Assembly: GCA_023213315.1 (NCBI GenBank)
Contig: JAKCPI010012595.1
Location: 27,795-91,794, forward strand
DNA from: Euborellia annulipes
Lineage: Eukaryota > Arthropoda > Insecta > Dermaptera > Anisolabididae
Length of the DNA stretch: 64,000 nucleotides
Reading direction: 5' to 3'
Shown here: positions 53,983-63,955 of the stretch, piece after piece
Numbering within the stretch: position 1 is the stretch's first letter
How the letters are laid out: every line of letters begins with the position of its first letter
Notes under the pieces: model-generated
What the model was told of the DNA's origin: nothing
Database searches by the model: none
Seen by the model: only the letters and a program-made list of their open reading frames with translations
Translations under genes and position numbers: made by a program

Positions 53983-54375
53983 CGCGGCCATAGCAGAGTG
54001 GTAGAGTACTTTCCATTTGGGATCGCATCTCGTCCGAAGCGCCACAAATTTATTTTAATTAAATTGGCTACCAATCAAATGAGATAAATGGACCCTGTTA
54101 TGCAATGGTGTGTCAAAGACCAAAACATTAAAAATTGAGTTAAGCACGGTTTGTTTCAAATGCTTTAATTAATAGTATTTTTTATGAAATATGTCCTAAA
54201 AAAATTTATACTTAATGTTACTTGCACAATTGACAAGAAAAATTATATATAGGCCTAATCCAATGAAAACAAAAAACTTTAATGTTGATTTTCTCAAAAC
54301 TCAATGATTGGTCTTTGACACACCATTGCATAACAGGGTCCAAATATGGCCTCAGATGCCGAAAAAGTACATAAA
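53983..54375 (+). repeat. SINE-B with tRNA-like head, split by a MITE
   Basis: The head CGGCCATAGCAGAGTGGTAG (box A), GGGATCGCATCTCGTCCG, then CACAAATTTATTTTAATTAA and GGCTACCAATCAAATGAG run to 54090. The tail CAAATATGGCCTCAGATGCC, GAAAAAGTAC resumes at 54341. The MITE 54091-54340 lies between. Confidence 0.6.
54091..54340. mobile_element. MITE nested in SINE-B (about 250 bp)
   Basis: Terminal inverted repeats of 33-34 bp (GACCCTGTTATGCAATGGTG, TGTCAAAGACCAA) are perfect at both ends. The interior is AT-rich and noncoding. The TSD is unclear because the ends overlap the SINE word GGGTCC. A fragment lies at 44505. Confidence 0.65.
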
Positions 54376-55374
54376 CAAAAATAATGGTTGAATATTTTTT
54401 GATATATACACCTTCAAAAGAACGTAAAGAGGTCATATTTAGTAGTGTAAAAAAAATAGACAAGTTGTTATAAAAAACAAAAAATCACCTAATTGTTCCA
54501 CAAGATACAAAAATTCTATGAGAAATTTAAAAATTTCTAAAAATGAACAGAAATAAATTGAAAAACAAAACTTTTAATGAAAAGTTATTAGAAAGAATAA
54601 GAAAAATTTTTAAATAGGGTATATATCACATGGTTTTATAATTGAATTAGAATTAGAGTGCAATTTTTATCAGCTGCTCAATGACCTGAATATTTCCCCT
54701 CTCGTATTTAAATTTATTAATATCAAATAACAAACACTAAATGAATATCAAAAAAAAAAAAAACTTTCTATAATTATCAACTTATTCAAAACAGAAACAA
54801 TTTAATAATTAAATGTTTTGAATATCCTTCATCAAGTACTCTATTCATGTTGTTATACTATAGTTAGAACATCATTAAATATTATTATTATTTCATTGAA
54901 AAATTTATTTTTTTGTCGAATCTTTTAAATACTGTAAAGCAAAATAATAATGCTTCATATTTAATTTTTCTTGTTTTTAGAAAATAATATTTGACCTATT
55001 TTTTCTGGCTAGAGACTTTAGCGAATGTAGTGCTTAAACGCCTAATATATAAATGAGAATATGATCTGAATTTATTCACAGGGGAGAGGAAGTAGGGGTG
55101 CAGGAATCTCAAAAAAAAGGAAAATAAGCTTAATGTTAAAATTTTAAACGCTTTAAAAAAATTTAGGAATTTAATATATTTTGGGCAAGGGGTGGAGGGG
55201 GATCGTCCTAATCTTTCCCCAATACTTGTGAGCCCGACCATGCTTCAAGCCCCCCCCCCTCCCCTCTAAGGCGAAGTCATCCTGTCGTGTAGAGGAAGAT
55301 GGTAGCTTAGCTAGTATGGCAGGCAAAAATTATTCTTTATATCTCCCCCCCCCCCGGGACTTCCCGAAAAATTT
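54376..55374. other. AT-rich sequence; C-rich scrap at 55245
   Basis: C runs at 55248-55263 and 55345-55358 look like MITE ends without partners. The 81-codon minus frame at 54996-55241 is unsupported. Confidence 0.35.
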
Positions 55375-55456
55375 TCTGAAAAAAATTGTGTGCTGTGCGA
55401 CTAGTCACACCAGATTACCCCCCCCCCCAAGAAACTCCTCTGGATCCGCCACTGAG
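55375..55456. mobile_element. GGATCCGCC-type MITE right end
   Basis: GTGTGCTGTGCGACTAGTCA, CACCAGATTACCCCCCCC and CTCTGGATCCGCCACTG match 33325-33410. CGCCACTG is a hAT-like end, and half a CACACCAG hairpin is attached. Confidence 0.5.
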
Positions 55457-55459
55457 TCC

Positions 55460-55984
55460 AGATAATTTCTTTAGGATTATACAAAATTCATTGCTCCAGA
55501 ACATAGGGCAGTTTTAGGCACAAAAGATTCAACTTGCGCAATGCATATTCTTCTTAGTAAATCCAGAAGATTTAAATTAAATAATTTTCCACTAAATTAA
55601 AAAAAAAAAGTTTCTTTTTTAATCTCTTAAACAAAATAGACATAAGATAAAAAAAAAAAAAAATAGAAACGTTTTGGACTTTTGTTTTTGACGTAGATAA
55701 CTTAATTTCTTAATGTAAAATTTATTAGATAGATAAGTAAATGTATGTATGAATAATTATAAACTAAGAGATTGTAAATTTCATTTCGATTAAATAAGAT
55801 ATCTCACTCGCACACACGCAGGCGAATAGGTTAAATAAATAATGGATGGCGTAGTCGAGATTAAGATCCGATTTAATGGAAAATGAATAATAATAAAGGA
55901 GTGAGTGAGAATAAAATGAAGTCTGTTGACTCTATAAGAGAGAGAGAAAGAGAGAGAGAGCAAGTCATAACTGAAAGGAAAATA
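55460..55984. other. AT-rich sequence with GA tract
   Basis: (GA)n at 55938-55961. Nothing coding. Confidence 0.4.
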
Positions 55985-56180
55985 ATGCGTGGGAGTGAAG
56001 GCTTTTGCTTATGAATTTGTTTGTGTGTATCGTATGTGTATGAAGCCAGTCAGCCAGGCAGCTAACAGTTATTCCACACGGGATCCGGAAATGACAATCC
56101 GTTATCCTGTCAGCTGCCTGAAAGATAGGTCAGGAATCGGTAAGTTTTAGTTTAGAGTACTGCCGCCAGATGGTACTATT
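55985..56180. promoter_or_regulatory. Candidate regulatory island with CTCF-like word
   Basis: This G+C-enriched, non-repeat block has the inverted pair CAGGCAGCTAACAG and CTGTCAGCTGCCTG about 50 bases apart, with GGATCCGGAAATGACAATCC between. GCCGCCAGATGGTAC at about 56162 is close to the CTCF core. AATCGGTAAGT would serve as a plus-strand splice donor, so an exon is an alternative. Confidence 0.3.
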
Positions 56181-56403
56181 TCTTACTAACCAAATATTAA
56201 GCGAAAAATAAAAAAAAATAAAATAGATTTATATTGAATAAGTAGTTAAAAAATCATTTTGAACCTTACGTCATTTACTTGCGTCATATTTGCAAGTAAG
56301 GGTGGAGATGGAAAATTCTCCGAATTCATTATTCATTTGGAAAAAATATTGAGAAGCGGAAATTTGCGTTTAAAATGCCCTTAAAATGTAATAAGATTCA
56401 TAC

Positions 56404-56530
56404 AAGGGCGGATCCAGAGATGTTTCTCGGGGGGGGGGGGATCTGGTGTGACTGATCGCACAGCACACAATTTTTTCTTAATTTTGGTAATTTAAAGGTG
56501 CATTCTGTACTTGTTTGCCAAAAATGATGA
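56404..56530. mobile_element. GGATCCAGAG-type MITE left end with hairpin half
   Basis: GGGCGGATCCAGAGATGTTT, CTCGGGGG, ATCTGGTGTGACTGATCGCA and CAGCACACAATTTTTTCTTA mirror the right ends at 33325 and 55375. No TSD pairs with them. Confidence 0.45.
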
Positions 56531-56602
56531 AATGATAGAAGTTTATTAAAAAGTTCACAAGCGCTTCTCTCCCTGAAAAATATTCAGCCCACCTATTATA
56601 TG

Positions 56603-56871
56603 CAGCGGCGTAACTAGCCTTTGAGGGCGGAGGGGGCGAAGCTCAATTAGGGCGCCGTTTTTTAGTTGTAATATAATTTTAAAAGAAAACTATCAATTTT
56701 TTTGGACAATCTATGGAAAGAATATGATAAAATCACCGTCCCTGGGATATATCTTACAATTGTTAGACGTCCTGGGGCGCCTATGTCGGTTTCGAGGGGC
56801 GCCTAAGACTTAATGTGCCTGGGGCGGACGGGGCGTGCGCCCCCCTTCGCCCCCAGCTAGTTACGCTACTG
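56603..56871. mobile_element. hAT-type MITE (269 bp, TSD ATTATATG)
   Basis: The ends are CAGCGGCGTAACTAGCCTTT and CCCAGCTAGTTACGCTACTG. The 8-bp TSD ATTATATG is exact at 56595-56602 and 56872-56879. The interior GGGCGCC and GGCGGACGGGGCG are typical of this MITE type. Confidence 0.85.
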
Positions 56872-57049
56872 ATTATATGAACACTATTAAGTTTTTTTGT
56901 TTGAAAGTTTTCGATATTTTAAATATGAAATCTAATCCCATCCCTATTACTAGTACTTTTTTTACTCGATACTTTTTTTCGATACTTTACTCATATGAGT
57001 ACTTGATTGCCGGTATCGAATGAAAAGTACTCATTCAAATATAATTTGT

Positions 57050-57095
57050 TTTTAGGTCCTTTTGGCATCCTAGGCCATATAGATTGAATGTTTTA
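57050..57095 (-). repeat. SINE-B tail scrap
   Basis: TTTTGGCATCCTAGGCCATA, TAGA is a reversed SINE-B ending. Confidence 0.35.
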
Positions 57096-57344
57096 GCTAA
57101 AACGGCTCTTATTTTGAATTTTCAAGATTTAATTACAATTCTGCAATGATATCGTATGTTTTTTTATATTTTATTTTTTGCTCTAGTAAGTAGCGTGCCT
57201 ACCTCCTATACCAAACGTCGCACAGTGGGCTGAAATCGAAAAAAAGCGGCCATAATTATCTTTTTTTGGGCGGATTTTTACAAAATTAAAACTATACATA
57301 CAGAATCATATGTTCTTCTACACCCTTCAATATTTTCATATTTT

Positions 57345-57840
57345 ACCGAAAGGGGTTGAAATTACCCCTTGACAAAGTTGAAAAAAAAATTATGATGTGT
57401 GAAATATAAAATAAAACTTATGTCAAAAAATCAAAAAAAATATGCGTTTTACAAAACTGACATTTATTTTTACAAAAAACATACATGGGGTGAACTACCC
57501 CTTACTGAAGAGAGCAAAAAAATATTTTTTTTTGATAATTACAAGCAATATGTCTTTATATACATTTTAATGGATGCTGATTCCAAAGATGTCATCTATT
57601 TTTACAAAAAACATACATGGGGTGAACTACCCCTTACTCAAGGTGTAAAAAAAAATTTTGCTTTGATAATTACAAGCAATATGTCTTTATATACATTTTA
57701 AAGGTCACTCGTTACAAAAATGTCATTTATTTCTACAAAATATATACATGGGGTAAACTACCCCTTACTCAAAGGGTCAAACAATATTTTTTTTGATATA
57801 AGCTTATACAAGCAATAAGTCTTTATATACATTTTAATGG
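57345..57840 (+). repeat. 131/132-bp tandem repeat inside the Transib-like element
   Basis: ATACATGGGGTGAACTACCC, CTTACT recurs at 57481, 57613 and 57744, with a diverged unit near 57350. Each unit ends TGTCTTTATATACATTTTAA. The 100-codon plus frame with two YFYKKHTWGELPLT blocks reads through two units because 132 is divisible by three; it does not extend further. Confidence 0.75.
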
Positions 57841-57884
57841 ATTGCTGATTACAAAGATGACTTATTTTCTCTTCCCTCAACATT

Positions 57885-57911
57885 GGGGGGAGGGGGGGGG
57901 GGGGGAGGGGG
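57885..57911 (+). repeat. G-run with quadruplex potential
   Basis: Six G, A, fourteen G, A and more G, followed by CTCGAGCCCCTTGGGCCCC. At least four GGG blocks lie within 27 bases. Confidence 0.6.
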
Positions 57912-58014
57912 CTCGAGCCCCTTGGGCCCCTTGGAGTCGGCTTCTATGTCTCTGTCATTATACTTAAATAAAAATTATTTGCTAAAAAATAAATATCATT
58001 ACTATAATATAAGC

Positions 58015-58245
58015 AGCCACTAAATTCTGTTTTATGTTCCTGTTTACCACTCTCTCTCGCTGATTGGCCAGAGACAAAGGAAGTGGAGTCAGTGAAGGAA
58101 ATTTAAAACTTTAAAATTTTGCGCCGAAGTCGAGCAATTGCAAAATTTCCAAATAGTGAGCAAGAATAAATTTGATGCATTTGCTCATCGAAGGCATGTA
58201 AGGGGGTCCAGGGGGGCTTTACCACTTGTATACAAAAATAATATA
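58015..58245 (-). repeat. Family D repeat, minus strand, nested
   Basis: CTCTCTCGCTGATTGGCCAG, AAATTTAAAACTTTAAAATT, CAAATAGTGAGCAAGAATAA, ATTTGATGCATTTGCTCATC and GGCTTTACCACTTGTATACA are the reverse of the copy at 32940. It lies inside the Transib-like element. Confidence 0.6.
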
Positions 58246-59238
58246 GTTATTTCAATAATATTAATAAGAATATGAACAAGAAAAGATAAAATTTTCAAAT
58301 ATTGGATATTCCCTTTTAATAGATTATTTTTTCAAAAGATTACAAAATCTGAGCCCCCACCATAAAATTTTATGGTCATTCTAATAATAGCCTGGTTTTA
58401 TTTTGTCCGTCAGCCCTTTGTCACGTTTCAATATTATCTGTAAAGCAGAGAGAAGTTCATATGGTTTGAGGGAAATCATTTGTTTTTCTGCCGATTTAAT
58501 TATAAAAAAATTAATAAAAATTCGGCGGGCAAATTCGGGCAAAAAGTTCCGATGCAATCATGTTCTACATGTATTCTAGTTTCAGAATCTAGTGAGTTTG
58601 TTAGGGATCCGCATGGATCCCATATACTTTTTTGAAATTGAAAAAAATTTATATTGCTTTTTTTTTACTTACAAAAAAAATTTATTTAAAAATAAATAAC
58701 TGAAATACAAGAAAAACAAAAATATTTTCAGAAAGAAGATTAATTTATCTATGATTCAAAAAAAAATTCATTAAAATTGGATCAATATTAATACATGAAA
58801 AAAATTCCTGAATATCGACTTAAAACGCAAAGAAAAGTTAGTAAGTTTTCTTGCCCACTTTGGCGCTCTATAACTCTGGTTTGGGTTGGGTAAAAAAAAA
58901 ATGAATTATTGTACTGAGGTCCACATATAGTCTATTATTGGTGTGCAAAACGTTGTTTTTATATTTTGAAGTTCATTTTTTCGAATTATGGCCGCTTTTT
59001 TCCTATTTCAGCCCACTGTGCGTCGCGGGTTCGGACCCAGGCAGTCCGATGATTTTATTTAAGCCATTTGGATACCAGATGGCTTAAATAGAAATGCCTC
59101 AACCCACAATAGATATTTTCTCTACAACGGTTATCGTCAAAGTCTTATATGGCCTAAGTTGCCGAAAAGACTGTGTGATTGTGTGTGTGAGTGTGAGTGT
59201 GAATGAGAAAAAAAAAAAAAAAAAAATTTTTGCTCGAG

Positions 59239-60190
59239 AAAAATCTGATGTGACTGGTCGCACTGCACACAACTTTCTCTTACCTTCGGTAATCGAAAGT
59301 TGTGTTCTGTGCTTGTCACACCAGATTGTTTTTGTGTCGACATATATTTAGTTTCCGGCAATATATTAAAGATATAAAATTTCAATATAAACATTATATT
59401 TTGTTATCATGGCATCTACTTTTCCTAAGAAGTATAAAAATGGGCTTCAAACAATTGTGTCTACAAATTTTAAAGAACATCTAAAATGTAATTGATTTTT
59501 AAACAAAATCGATAAAGCCAAATGCCAGAAAAATAAAAAAAAAAATGAAAAAATACATCAGTAAAGTACTAATACTATTTAGTCGATTAGAATGAAATTC
59601 CTGCCCATGCTTGGGACATGAATACTTAGCTAAAGTATAAAATTTGTGTATCGAGAGTTCTTTCCTTATTGAGTTATTTAATTCAATCCACATTTTTGAT
59701 ATTTCAGTTGAAATTTCATTCAAATGATGGTGAAAATGACGTCAAATTCAAGCTAAAGGGAATCGCCTCCTTTTAATGGCAATTTCAAGAAAAGCAATAA
59801 AACAGGCATTTAAAAGAGATAAAATCTCTTCAGAGAAATTTAAATAAACATTATGTTTTGATATTTTAACTGGAATCGATCTTCTTGAAATTTAAGATTT
59901 TTTCACAATAAATTAAATTAATTTCAAGTGAAATATAAAAAAAGTGGGTTAATGGGAATTACTCAAAAACGAAAAAACTCTCGATACTCAAATTTTATAC
60001 TTCAGCCAAGTATCTATGTCGCAAGTATTTCAAGAAATTTCAATCACATCAGCCTAAGAGTACTAGTACTTTACTGATGTATTTTTTCAGTTTTTTTTTC
60101 GATTTCTCAAAATTCGCTCCAACGATTTTAATTAAAATTCAAAAATCAATTATTTTTTAAATACTCTTTAAAAAGTAGCCTATATCAATA
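59239..60190. repeat. Family E foldback with CACACCAG hairpin
   Basis: The hairpin 59239-59337 (AATCTGATGTGACTGGTCGC, CTTACCTTCGGTAATCGAAA, TTGTCACACCAGATTGTTTT) leads into family E body words on the plus strand, then CATCAGTAAAGTACTAATAC at 59558. The same words return inverted at 60058-60190 (AGTACTAGTACTTTACTGAT, AAATCAATTATTTTTTAAAT). CGAGAGTT and AACTCTCG near 59655 and 59980 mark the inner arms. Confidence 0.6.
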
Positions 60191-60344
60191 AAACTTTACG
60201 TGAAAATAATATGTGTGTGTACTTTACGCTGCGATTCAACCCTGGGGGGGGGGGGGTTGATCCTCCAGGAAGCCCTGGCGATCATTGCTCTGAGGAAGGA
60301 GGCATATATCGCACTAATCTTCCGGTGTACACTTTGATCGACGT

Positions 60345-60717
60345 CAGTAGCGTAGCCAGGATTTCTGCTTGGGGGGGCCCAAAATTTTTATTAACCCCCC
60401 TACCCCTTCTCAAGAAACTTCAAGTGGAGAAATTTTTTTTAGATAATATAATAATTATAAATAAAAAACAAATAAAAAAAATTTTTTTTTTCTTGAAATA
60501 AAAAATAGTTTTAATACAAAATTCGTAAATATTAGAGATTTTTTCAATTATTTATAAGTTTTTTGTTAGTTTTTAGAATTTATGAGAGTTAATAAAATTA
60601 TTATTAAAAAAAAAAAAAAAAAAAAAATCATTGGGGAAAACATTAGGTATTTTTTTGTTTTGGAGAAGGCTTTGGGGGGGGCCCGGCCCCCCTGGGCCCC
60701 CCCTGAATACGCCACTG
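60345..60717. mobile_element. hAT-type MITE (373 bp, TSD ATCGACGT)
   Basis: The ends are CAGTAGCGTAGCCAGGATTT and CCCTGAATACGCCACTG. The 8-bp TSD ATCGACGT is exact at 60337-60344 and 60718-60725. G- and C-rich subterminal runs flank an AT-rich centre. Confidence 0.85.
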
Positions 60718-60835
60718 ATCGACGTTAAGATGACGAAAAGACTTAAAAATACTCATACTTAAAAAAATACTCGATACTTTCCTATCGATACGATACCAAG
60801 TATCGATACTTTATTTTCCATACCACATCCCTACA

Positions 60836-60896
60836 TATAAGACTTTTTACGTCAACCGTTAATATGAATATAATATATATTGGGGTCCAGGCATTC
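60836..60896 (-). repeat. SINE-A scrap, minus strand
   Basis: ATAAGACTTTTTACGTCAAC, CGTTAATATG and TTGGGGTCCAGGCATTCG are a reversed SINE-A middle part without head or tail. Confidence 0.55.
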
Positions 60897-60959
60897 GAAA
60901 GGTTTGAGAACTCAACATTGATCGATATTCACATCATTGCTAATTCAATCTCTGATTAT

Positions 60960-61350
60960 TTGAAATTCCTATCGGGATCCCCGTTTATTTACCCGAGGTG
61001 CTTTCGTGCACGAAGACACACACCTCAAACCCAACCAGCCTCTGACCGTAGCCATCTACCGGCACCCCGTGAAGTTACATCATTTCCTATCTCTAACTCC
61101 TCCTCCTACTTCCTTTTCGTCTCTAGCTAGTGAACTAATCCTTATTTCTGGTTCCAACCGGCTCCTTATATCCAACCTCTTCTATGCTGTGGAGGATGTC
61201 CTAGTTGAGGAGGGACTCCCTCCGCACCGGCGTGTAGCCTACTCCTTTCGAAGAATGCATCACTGAGAGGGAATCTTCTTTACGTCCCTTCCACAGGACG
61301 GGATGTCACAGCAACTCCCTCTCAAATTAATGTGTATTGTTAAAATCACT
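60960..61350 (+). repeat. 390-bp G+C-rich repeat, copy 2
   Basis: It runs from TTGAAATTCCTATCGGGATC to CACAGCAACTCCCTCTC, AAATTAATGTGTATTGTT. The same outer words border the minus-strand copy at 43030-43408, so they belong to the unit. Short frames are conserved in part but shifted by indels. Confidence 0.65.
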
Positions 61351-61387
61351 ACACCAGGGAACCCTCGCTAATTCAATCTTTTTTATT

Positions 61388-61751
61388 TTATTTGAAATTC
61401 CTATCGGGATCCCCGGTTATTTACCCGAGGTGCTTTCGTGTACGAAGACACACACCTCAAACCCAACCGGCCTCTGGCCGTAGCCATCTACCGGCACCCC
61501 GTGAAGTTACGTCCTTTCCTATCTCTAACTCCGCCTCCTACTTTCGTCTCTAGCTAGTGAACTAATCCTTATTTCTGGTTCCAACCGGCTCCTTTTATCC
61601 AACCTCTTCTATGCTAGGGAGGATGTCCTAGTTGAGGAGGGACTCCCTCAGCACCGGCGTGTACCCTACTCCTTTCGAAGAATGCATCACTGAGAGGGAA
61701 CCTTCTTTACGTCCCCTTCCATAGGACGGAATGTCACAGCAACTCCCTCTC
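61388..61751 (+). repeat. 390-bp G+C-rich repeat, copy 3 (tandem)
   Basis: It is almost identical to copy 2 and starts 40 bases after it. A 13-base internal deletion (within CTCCTCCTACTTCC) and a few substitutions separate the two. Confidence 0.65.
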
Positions 61752-61754
61752 CTC

Positions 61755-61935
61755 GTAGAGTTGCCTGAGGGCTATTGTGGTAAGATCCTATGTTCCAATC
61801 CAGGGCCTGCTTGAGGATTTGTTTACATTAAATAAATATTTTTTATTTAATGAAAAATCCTGCATGCCAAGGATTTGAACAGGGATCTTCTTTGCAGTAG
61901 CTGACACCCTAGCTCACTACACCAGCGAGCTCTCG
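61755..61935. repeat. Two tRNA-like SINE heads, opposite strands
   Basis: Plus strand: AGTTGCCTGAGGGCTATTGT, GGTAAGATCCTATGTTCCAA, TCCAGGG. Minus strand, 61865-61935: GCTGGTGTAGTGAGCTAGGG and CCTGTTCAAATCCTTGGCAT. Neither folds into a clean tRNA by eye, and AAATAAATATTTTTTATTTA lies between. I read them as SINE remnants rather than tRNA genes. Confidence 0.4.
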
Positions 61936-61939
61936 CTTA

Positions 61940-63539
61940 TTTCAATCTAAACACAATTTAATTTATGTATCGCATTTGGCTTAGAAACGATGGAGTAATT
62001 TAAAGATATATTTTTTTTTTAATTTGTTTAAAGTCCGTTCCTATTTTTACAATTTATTGGTATCCAAATTCAAATGAAATAATTTTTTTCGCCTGGGACG
62101 GGATGGGAACTCAAGTGACCATCTCACTAGTGAATCTTTAAATTAAATTATTATATAAGTTGGTCACTGATTATTCTACTTACTGTCTTATACAATTCGC
62201 TCGAGTTTATACAGTTCCCGGTCCGAAAATTAATTCAAAATCTCTATCTAATCTCTCCCCCCCACCTAGACTTTTTAAATTTAATTTAGTGTAAGAGGGG
62301 GTAACATATTTTCCTAAAGTCACCAGCTATTGAAGAATTATAATCTACCAAGCGATCAGTTTAATATTTAGACAGATATTTCAGAGTAGATTAACCAGAC
62401 GAATAATCCCCATATTCAATAGGGATTATTCTGCACATATCAATAATTTAATTAATTATATACATGCATAACAAAAGAGAGTTTAAACCTGTTTGTGAAT
62501 TTTAATAAGTTAAATAGGTAATTTGTGTGATAATAAATAAATTGAACAAATTTGTATAAATTGAACATACAAGGAAGGTGGTTAGCAATAAAAAAAAGTG
62601 AATTAGGTTCTTTGTCTTGAACTTGTGACCCTCGGACACCAAATGACTCATCCTTGAAGACTTGGAGGCCGCCAGGTGAGTCTTTTTTTGCCTTTGCCTT
62701 TGCAAACTACTCTCAGGTGATCCTCTTTATTTTACTATAAAAATATTTCTTCGTATTTGTGATTTGGAAAAGGGCGTGATATAATTTTATTTTATACAGT
62801 ATGATATGGTTTTTGTGTTAAATTAATTGTAATTTTTTTGAATTTCTTTTTCCTCTAGGACTCTTTTAATACGTCATTGCCGCTAGAATTTCGGCAACGT
62901 TTTGTTAAAAAATTGCAGTATCATCAGATGATGGAATAAACAAGTCTACAAGTTGGCTTGGAAATTTTAGAGCGTCCTTTGTGCTCTTAGAGCCAGAGTT
63001 CCAGGTATACGACCAGGGCTGTGAGGAGGAGCTACCCAACCAGTTGGAAAAAAAATAATAAAGCACGCATACAACCCTTTTGATGTGCCCAGTCGGTACC
63101 CTCGCTTGAACTCAAGATCCTTCCTTAACATCTTAACACTTGCATCCCAAATTGGCAACAAACTTGCCCGCCTGAGGCAGCCAATTGGGGGGGGTCAGGC
63201 CTACTGGCTAGACGGAAAGCCTGCTGAAGGAAAATAAAAGAATGTATATAACTCTAAGGTCTGTTAAGAGTTAAGAGATATTTAAATACCTGTTAGAATT
63301 GAAATAATGAGCTAACCATAAACCAGAGAGCTCTTTCTTAATTGAACTTCCAAATGCATCATTAATGAACACATTTCAGTTGAATTCAAGAATTATTTAT
63401 TCACTTGACAAGTGCAAATATGTTAGAATGCAAATGAATATTCAGAGAAAGAGAATGCCTTTTTGCATGTTTATCGATGACTGCAACCAACTGACGGTCG
63501 TTTGCTATTATTCTATTCTCCATTCAAAACAATAAAAAG
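61940..63539. other. Mostly AT-rich sequence with SINE scraps
   Basis: A reversed SINE-B piece lies at 62030-62145 (TTGGTATCCAAATTCAAATG, CGCCTGGGACGGGATGGGAA) and a reversed tRNA-like word at 62616-62660 (GAACTTGTGACCCTCGGAC). TGGCTAGACGGAAAGCCTGC at 63205 resembles the retroposon tail at 40556. No coding region is supported. Confidence 0.35.
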
Positions 63540-63790
63540 AATGAAAAGGTCACTTGGGAGAAATCCTCTCGTAACGAGATATTAATTTTTAAGGTTAAAT
63601 TTTTATAAAACAGAGAATAAATAGCGTTAATTTGCCTAATAGCGGGGCTTTCGGGGATCTTGTTAATCCAATTTTTCAGAAACAAGGTCATTTTTCCAAA
63701 TAATAATAATGACATAAATAAATCACCGGCTGCCGATGATTTATTCGATGATTCTGGAATATAAATGATTGAAATCATCGTCCTCTGAGG
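63540..63790. promoter_or_regulatory. Candidate conserved noncoding element
   Basis: This non-repeat block is of mixed composition: GAAATCCTCTCGTAACGAGA, AATAGCGGGGCTTTCGGGGA, AATCACCGGCTGCCGATGAT, GAAATCATCGTCCTCTGAGG. No splice-supported frame; the 84-codon minus frame at 63524-63778 has no recognisable family. Confidence 0.2.
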
Positions 63791-63915
63791 TGGTGGTTAT
63801 AGTAGTGGGGAGTGAATTATGGCTTTGCAAATTGAAAGGAGGACAAATTAAGAAGTATAAAAGAAATTTCATAGAGTATGGTAACACAGACAATTTTTGT
63901 CATCATACTGGGTCT

Positions 63916-63955
63916 TTCTTTTTGTTTTGAAACAGCTGTTTCAAAACAAAAAGAA
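63916..63955. repeat. Perfect 40-bp palindrome
   Basis: The arm TTCTTTTTGTTTTGAAACAG is followed with no spacer by its exact reverse complement. The centre is the E-box CAGCTG. Symmetry ends at 63915/63956. Confidence 0.9.

Larger units (their letters stand above)
57221..59020. mobile_element. Transib-like element with RSS-heptamer ends (1800 bp, TSD CGTCG)
   Basis: The ends are CACAGTGGGCTGAAAT at 57221 and its inverse ATTTCAGCCCACTGTG at 59020; the inverted repeats match at 35 of 37 positions, running to GCGGCCATAATT. The 5-bp GC-rich TSD CGTCG lies at 57216-57220 and 59021-59025. Transib transposons, relatives of the RAG1 source, are known for 5-bp GC-rich TSDs and CACWRTG ends, so the family call fits. 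The interior has a 131/132-bp tandem repeat, a G-rich run and a family D repeat. No transposase frame is present, so the element is nonautonomous. Confidence 0.75.
57180..59226 (+). repeat. SINE-A interrupted by the Transib-like element
   Basis: Head GCGTGCCTACCTCCTATACC, AAACGTCG ends at 57220 and the SINE resumes at 59021 with CGTCGCGGGTTCGGACCCAG, the palindromic AAGCCATTTGGATACC, GGCCTAAGTTGCCGAAAAGA and an A tail. Removing 57221-59020 and one CGTCG restores the SINE-A consensus, which fixes the insertion boundary. Confidence 0.8.

Noticed and set aside
57399..57701. 100-codon frame with two YFYKKHTWGELPLT blocks
   Set aside because: It reads through two units of a tandem repeat inside a transposon; the next unit breaks the frame.
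60864..61266. Frames of 86-88 codons in the 390-bp repeat, partly shared with 43180-43362
   Set aside because: Indels between near-identical copies shift the frame, so the translation is not maintained.
62890..62945. Fifth hammerhead-like locus (TTTCGGCAACGTTTTG and ATCATCAGATGATGG)
   Set aside because: The CTGATGA-like word is present on the minus strand but no stem followed by GAAACGT aligns with it as in the other loci.
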